From Limnomonas spitsbergensis (Eukaryota > Chlorophyta > Chlorophyceae > Chlamydomonadales), in the NCBI GenBank assembly GCA_037349105.1, contig JAYJMM010000041.1:4834501-4898500 (forward strand): DNA of 64,000 nt, given 5' to 3'. Made by a program: the position numbers and the translations under genes. The notes beneath the pieces are model-generated. The model did no database searches and was not told the origin of the DNA. It saw nothing but the letters and a program-made list of their open reading frames with translations. The first letter of the stretch is position 1; each line of letters opens with the position of its first letter. Below are positions 62,116 through 64,000 of this stretch, in pieces.

Positions 62116-62254
62116 AGCTGGTATGGAGCGAATCTGGTGCTTCTTTTCGAAGGCACAGCACAAAGACTCGGGGTGGATAACATAATTGCAAAATGATGAC
62201 AGTCCGCCATTAAGCTATGCTGCGGACGGAGCGGAAGCAAACTACTGCATGACA

Positions 62255-62545
62255 GTGGGCAGACGGGCATCTTGCGGACGGTTAGGGAGGACCATCAGAG
62301 TTGTGGGTAACCAAGGAGGTTGCAGCATTCAATACTACAGCTAGGAAAGTGAATCACAATGGGCAAACGGGGCATCCTGTAAGCTGTCAGGGTGGACCAA
62401 CAGGGCTGTGGGTAACTTGGTGATTACAGCAGCAGTCAGTGCCACAACTTTCAAACGTATAGTATCACACTGGCCAAATGGGGTATTTCTGGAAACTGTC
62501 CAGGAGGGCCATCAGAGCCGTGGGCAACTTGGTTGCTTGCAGCAG
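62255..62545. repeat. About 110-bp tandem repeats, three units
   Basis: Units near 62275, 62385 and 62495 share GGANNNNCANCAGNGCTGTG, then GGTAACTTGGT, and CACAATGGGCAAACGGGGCAT-like text. Confidence 0.7.
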
Positions 62546-63400
62546 AAGCCAGTACCACCTCTGGAAGAAGAAAACGACTACACAACAGGGTATAGGCATG
62601 CTGCATGGCATGTTAGCTGCAAGGGATCGGCCATCAGAGATGTGTTGGATTGATTTCAGTCTCAAAACGAGGTAGTTGCATGCATGACGCCTCACACAAG
62701 CAAAGGTGAGGCAACATGGCTCTCATCACGGCCAACGCGTGTACTGATATACACCTGAATTGTTGGACTGCTGGGCTTTGGGTGGGGCATCCTTGGATCC
62801 ACACTCACATGCTTGAAAAGGCACAGCTGCCATTGCCTGCCTTGCTGGTGGTAGGGTGGGGCATCCCGCCCTCGTGCTCCACTCAAAAGTCATGTAGGAA
62901 CATGCATGGCAGACTCGGCCTGGCGAAATCCTGGACTATGGACAGACATGCTCAGAATGTATTTCACAGTGCTCCTACCGCATGGAAAGATCTGTCTTGA
63001 TTCAGTCCCATCTTGTCAAGCAGCTGGCTCGATGCAGCAATACCACTCATCTGCATTTGCTCAGTCCCATTTTAAACTGCTGCCAGGGCGGGCTCCTAGG
63101 ATCAACATTGGCATTTTCATGATGACCATCTTCCAGATTCTGATTGTGGAGCAGAACCTATGCAGCCTTCAATTGAAACGTGATTATAAGGGTAAGAAGT
63201 TGTTCGAAGTTTGCATGGCAAGGTTTGTTGTGTACTAGGTCCTCAACGCTGTCTGAGTAAGACGCCGCTCACACGTAGACGTAGCAAATAGGTTCTTGAC
63301 AAGATACGCAGCACTCTTCCCTGCGAATGATCTAGAATGTTTGAAACACGTGCTCTGATCTGTAACAACACGGTGTCGTGTACGGCGGCCGACGGAATTG
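62546..63400. other. Region before RBCS copy 5, nothing recognised
   Basis: No coding motif was recognised. It must include the distal promoter of copy 5. A weak TTCTTGACAAGATA at 63293-63306 could correspond to the distal element of the other copies. Confidence 0.35.
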
Positions 63401-63401
63401 G

Positions 63402-63421
63402 GGCATGCCAATCAGGATAAA
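63402..63421 (+). promoter_or_regulatory. RBCS proximal promoter box, copy 5
   Basis: GGCATGCCAATCAGGATAAA, ending 63 bp before the ATG. It differs from copies 2-4 at one position of GATCAGGATAAA. Confidence 0.6.
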
Positions 63422-63484
63422 GACTCGGCAATCACTGTCGTAGTATTTTCAAATCTACTATCCGCCACGTCGCAGATATCTAAA

Positions 63485-64000
63485 ATGTCTATCGCCATGA
63501 AGTCCTCCATGAAGACCTGCACCGTCAGGTCGGCACCCGTTGCGACCCCCGTGAAGGCCTCCAGCATGATGGTCTGGCAGCCGGTGAACAACAAGTGAGT
63601 GTCATGCCTGAGCTTGATTGGCGCCCTGAACAGCCGATCGTCATATGTCATTGGCCACCATTAGATCCATGTCTTCTGCATGTGATCCTCTGTACATCGG
63701 GTGTCCCTAAGCTAAATGAGCAACTCACGTTTCCCCATGAAAATAGCCTCTTATCCAACACGCGCAACTCTCTTACCGATCATTTATCGCCTTTCCCCCT
63801 GCCCTTCCCCCCTCACAGGCAGTACGAGACTTTCTCCTACCTGCCCCCTCTGACCTCTGAGCAGATCGCCAAGCAGGTCAACTACGTGATCACCAACGGC
63901 TGGACCCCCTGCCTCGAGTTCGCTGACCCCGCGACCTCATTCGTGTCCAACGAGAACACTGTTCGCTTCGGCCCCGTTGCATCGGTACGTGCGTGTCGGA
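63485..64000 (+). CDS. RBCS: Rubisco small subunit, RBCS copy 5 (cut by window end)
   Basis: Exon 1 is 63485-63594 and exon 2 is 63819-63984. The donor TCG|GTACGT lies at 63985 and exon 3 is beyond the window. The visible 92 residues match the other copies except Ser instead of Ala in [10 protein letters not shown] of the transit peptide. The exon 2 sequence is full length with the long betaA-betaB loop. Intron 1 (224 bp) is unrelated to those of the other copies except at its ends. Nothing suggests it is broken. Confidence 0.93.

Overview
The window is nuclear DNA from a green alga (Viridiplantae, chlorophyte side). The basis is a family of nuclear genes for the Rubisco small subunit with the long algal betaA-betaB loop, a plant-type SNX2-like sorting nexin, a FAE1-type 3-ketoacyl-CoA synthase (KCS), many GT-AG introns, and interstitial TTTAGGG (CCCTAAA) repeats. 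Intron-heavy genes swollen by minisatellites would suit a large-genome prasinophyte such as Cymbomonas. That species guess is low confidence and comes from impression only.

Layout. 410-622 (-): first exon of a YIPF6/Yip1-family Golgi protein. It sits head to head with a PX-BAR sorting nexin (770-12015, +, 11 exons, about 673 aa). 13137-15927 (+): five-exon gene for an organelle-targeted YCII-domain protein (123 aa). 16999-21158 (+): an RBCS pseudogene lacking exon 2, then an intact RBCS gene. 21159-25406: gene-poor, with LINE debris. 25407-43867 (+): an 18.5 kb, 14-exon KCS gene (495 aa, catalytic Cys/His/Asn visible) whose introns hold six large tandem-repeat arrays and two MITEs. 43868-46990: LINE remnants. 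47383-48830 (+): RBCS copy 3. 48831-55600: LINE remnants, including a LINE 3' part wrapped around a copy of an RBCS 3' UTR. 55686-56429: a TIR element lying in the promoter of RBCS copy 4 (56608-57652). 58000-63400: minisatellites. 63485-end: RBCS copy 5, cut by the window edge.

All exon joins for SNX2, YCII and KCS were worked out by hand. In each, the splice phases close across every junction and the joined protein matches its family, which is the main support for the models.

The most unusual signal is not a gene. In four unrelated genes (YIPF6-like, SNX2-like, YCII, KCS) many introns contain tandem degenerate copies of the adjacent exon-intron boundary: exon end plus donor, or acceptor plus exon start, repeated from one to about 30 times. 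Several large minisatellites appear to have grown from such a boundary unit. I found no such copies in the RBCS genes, whose exons are nearly identical between copies while their introns differ.
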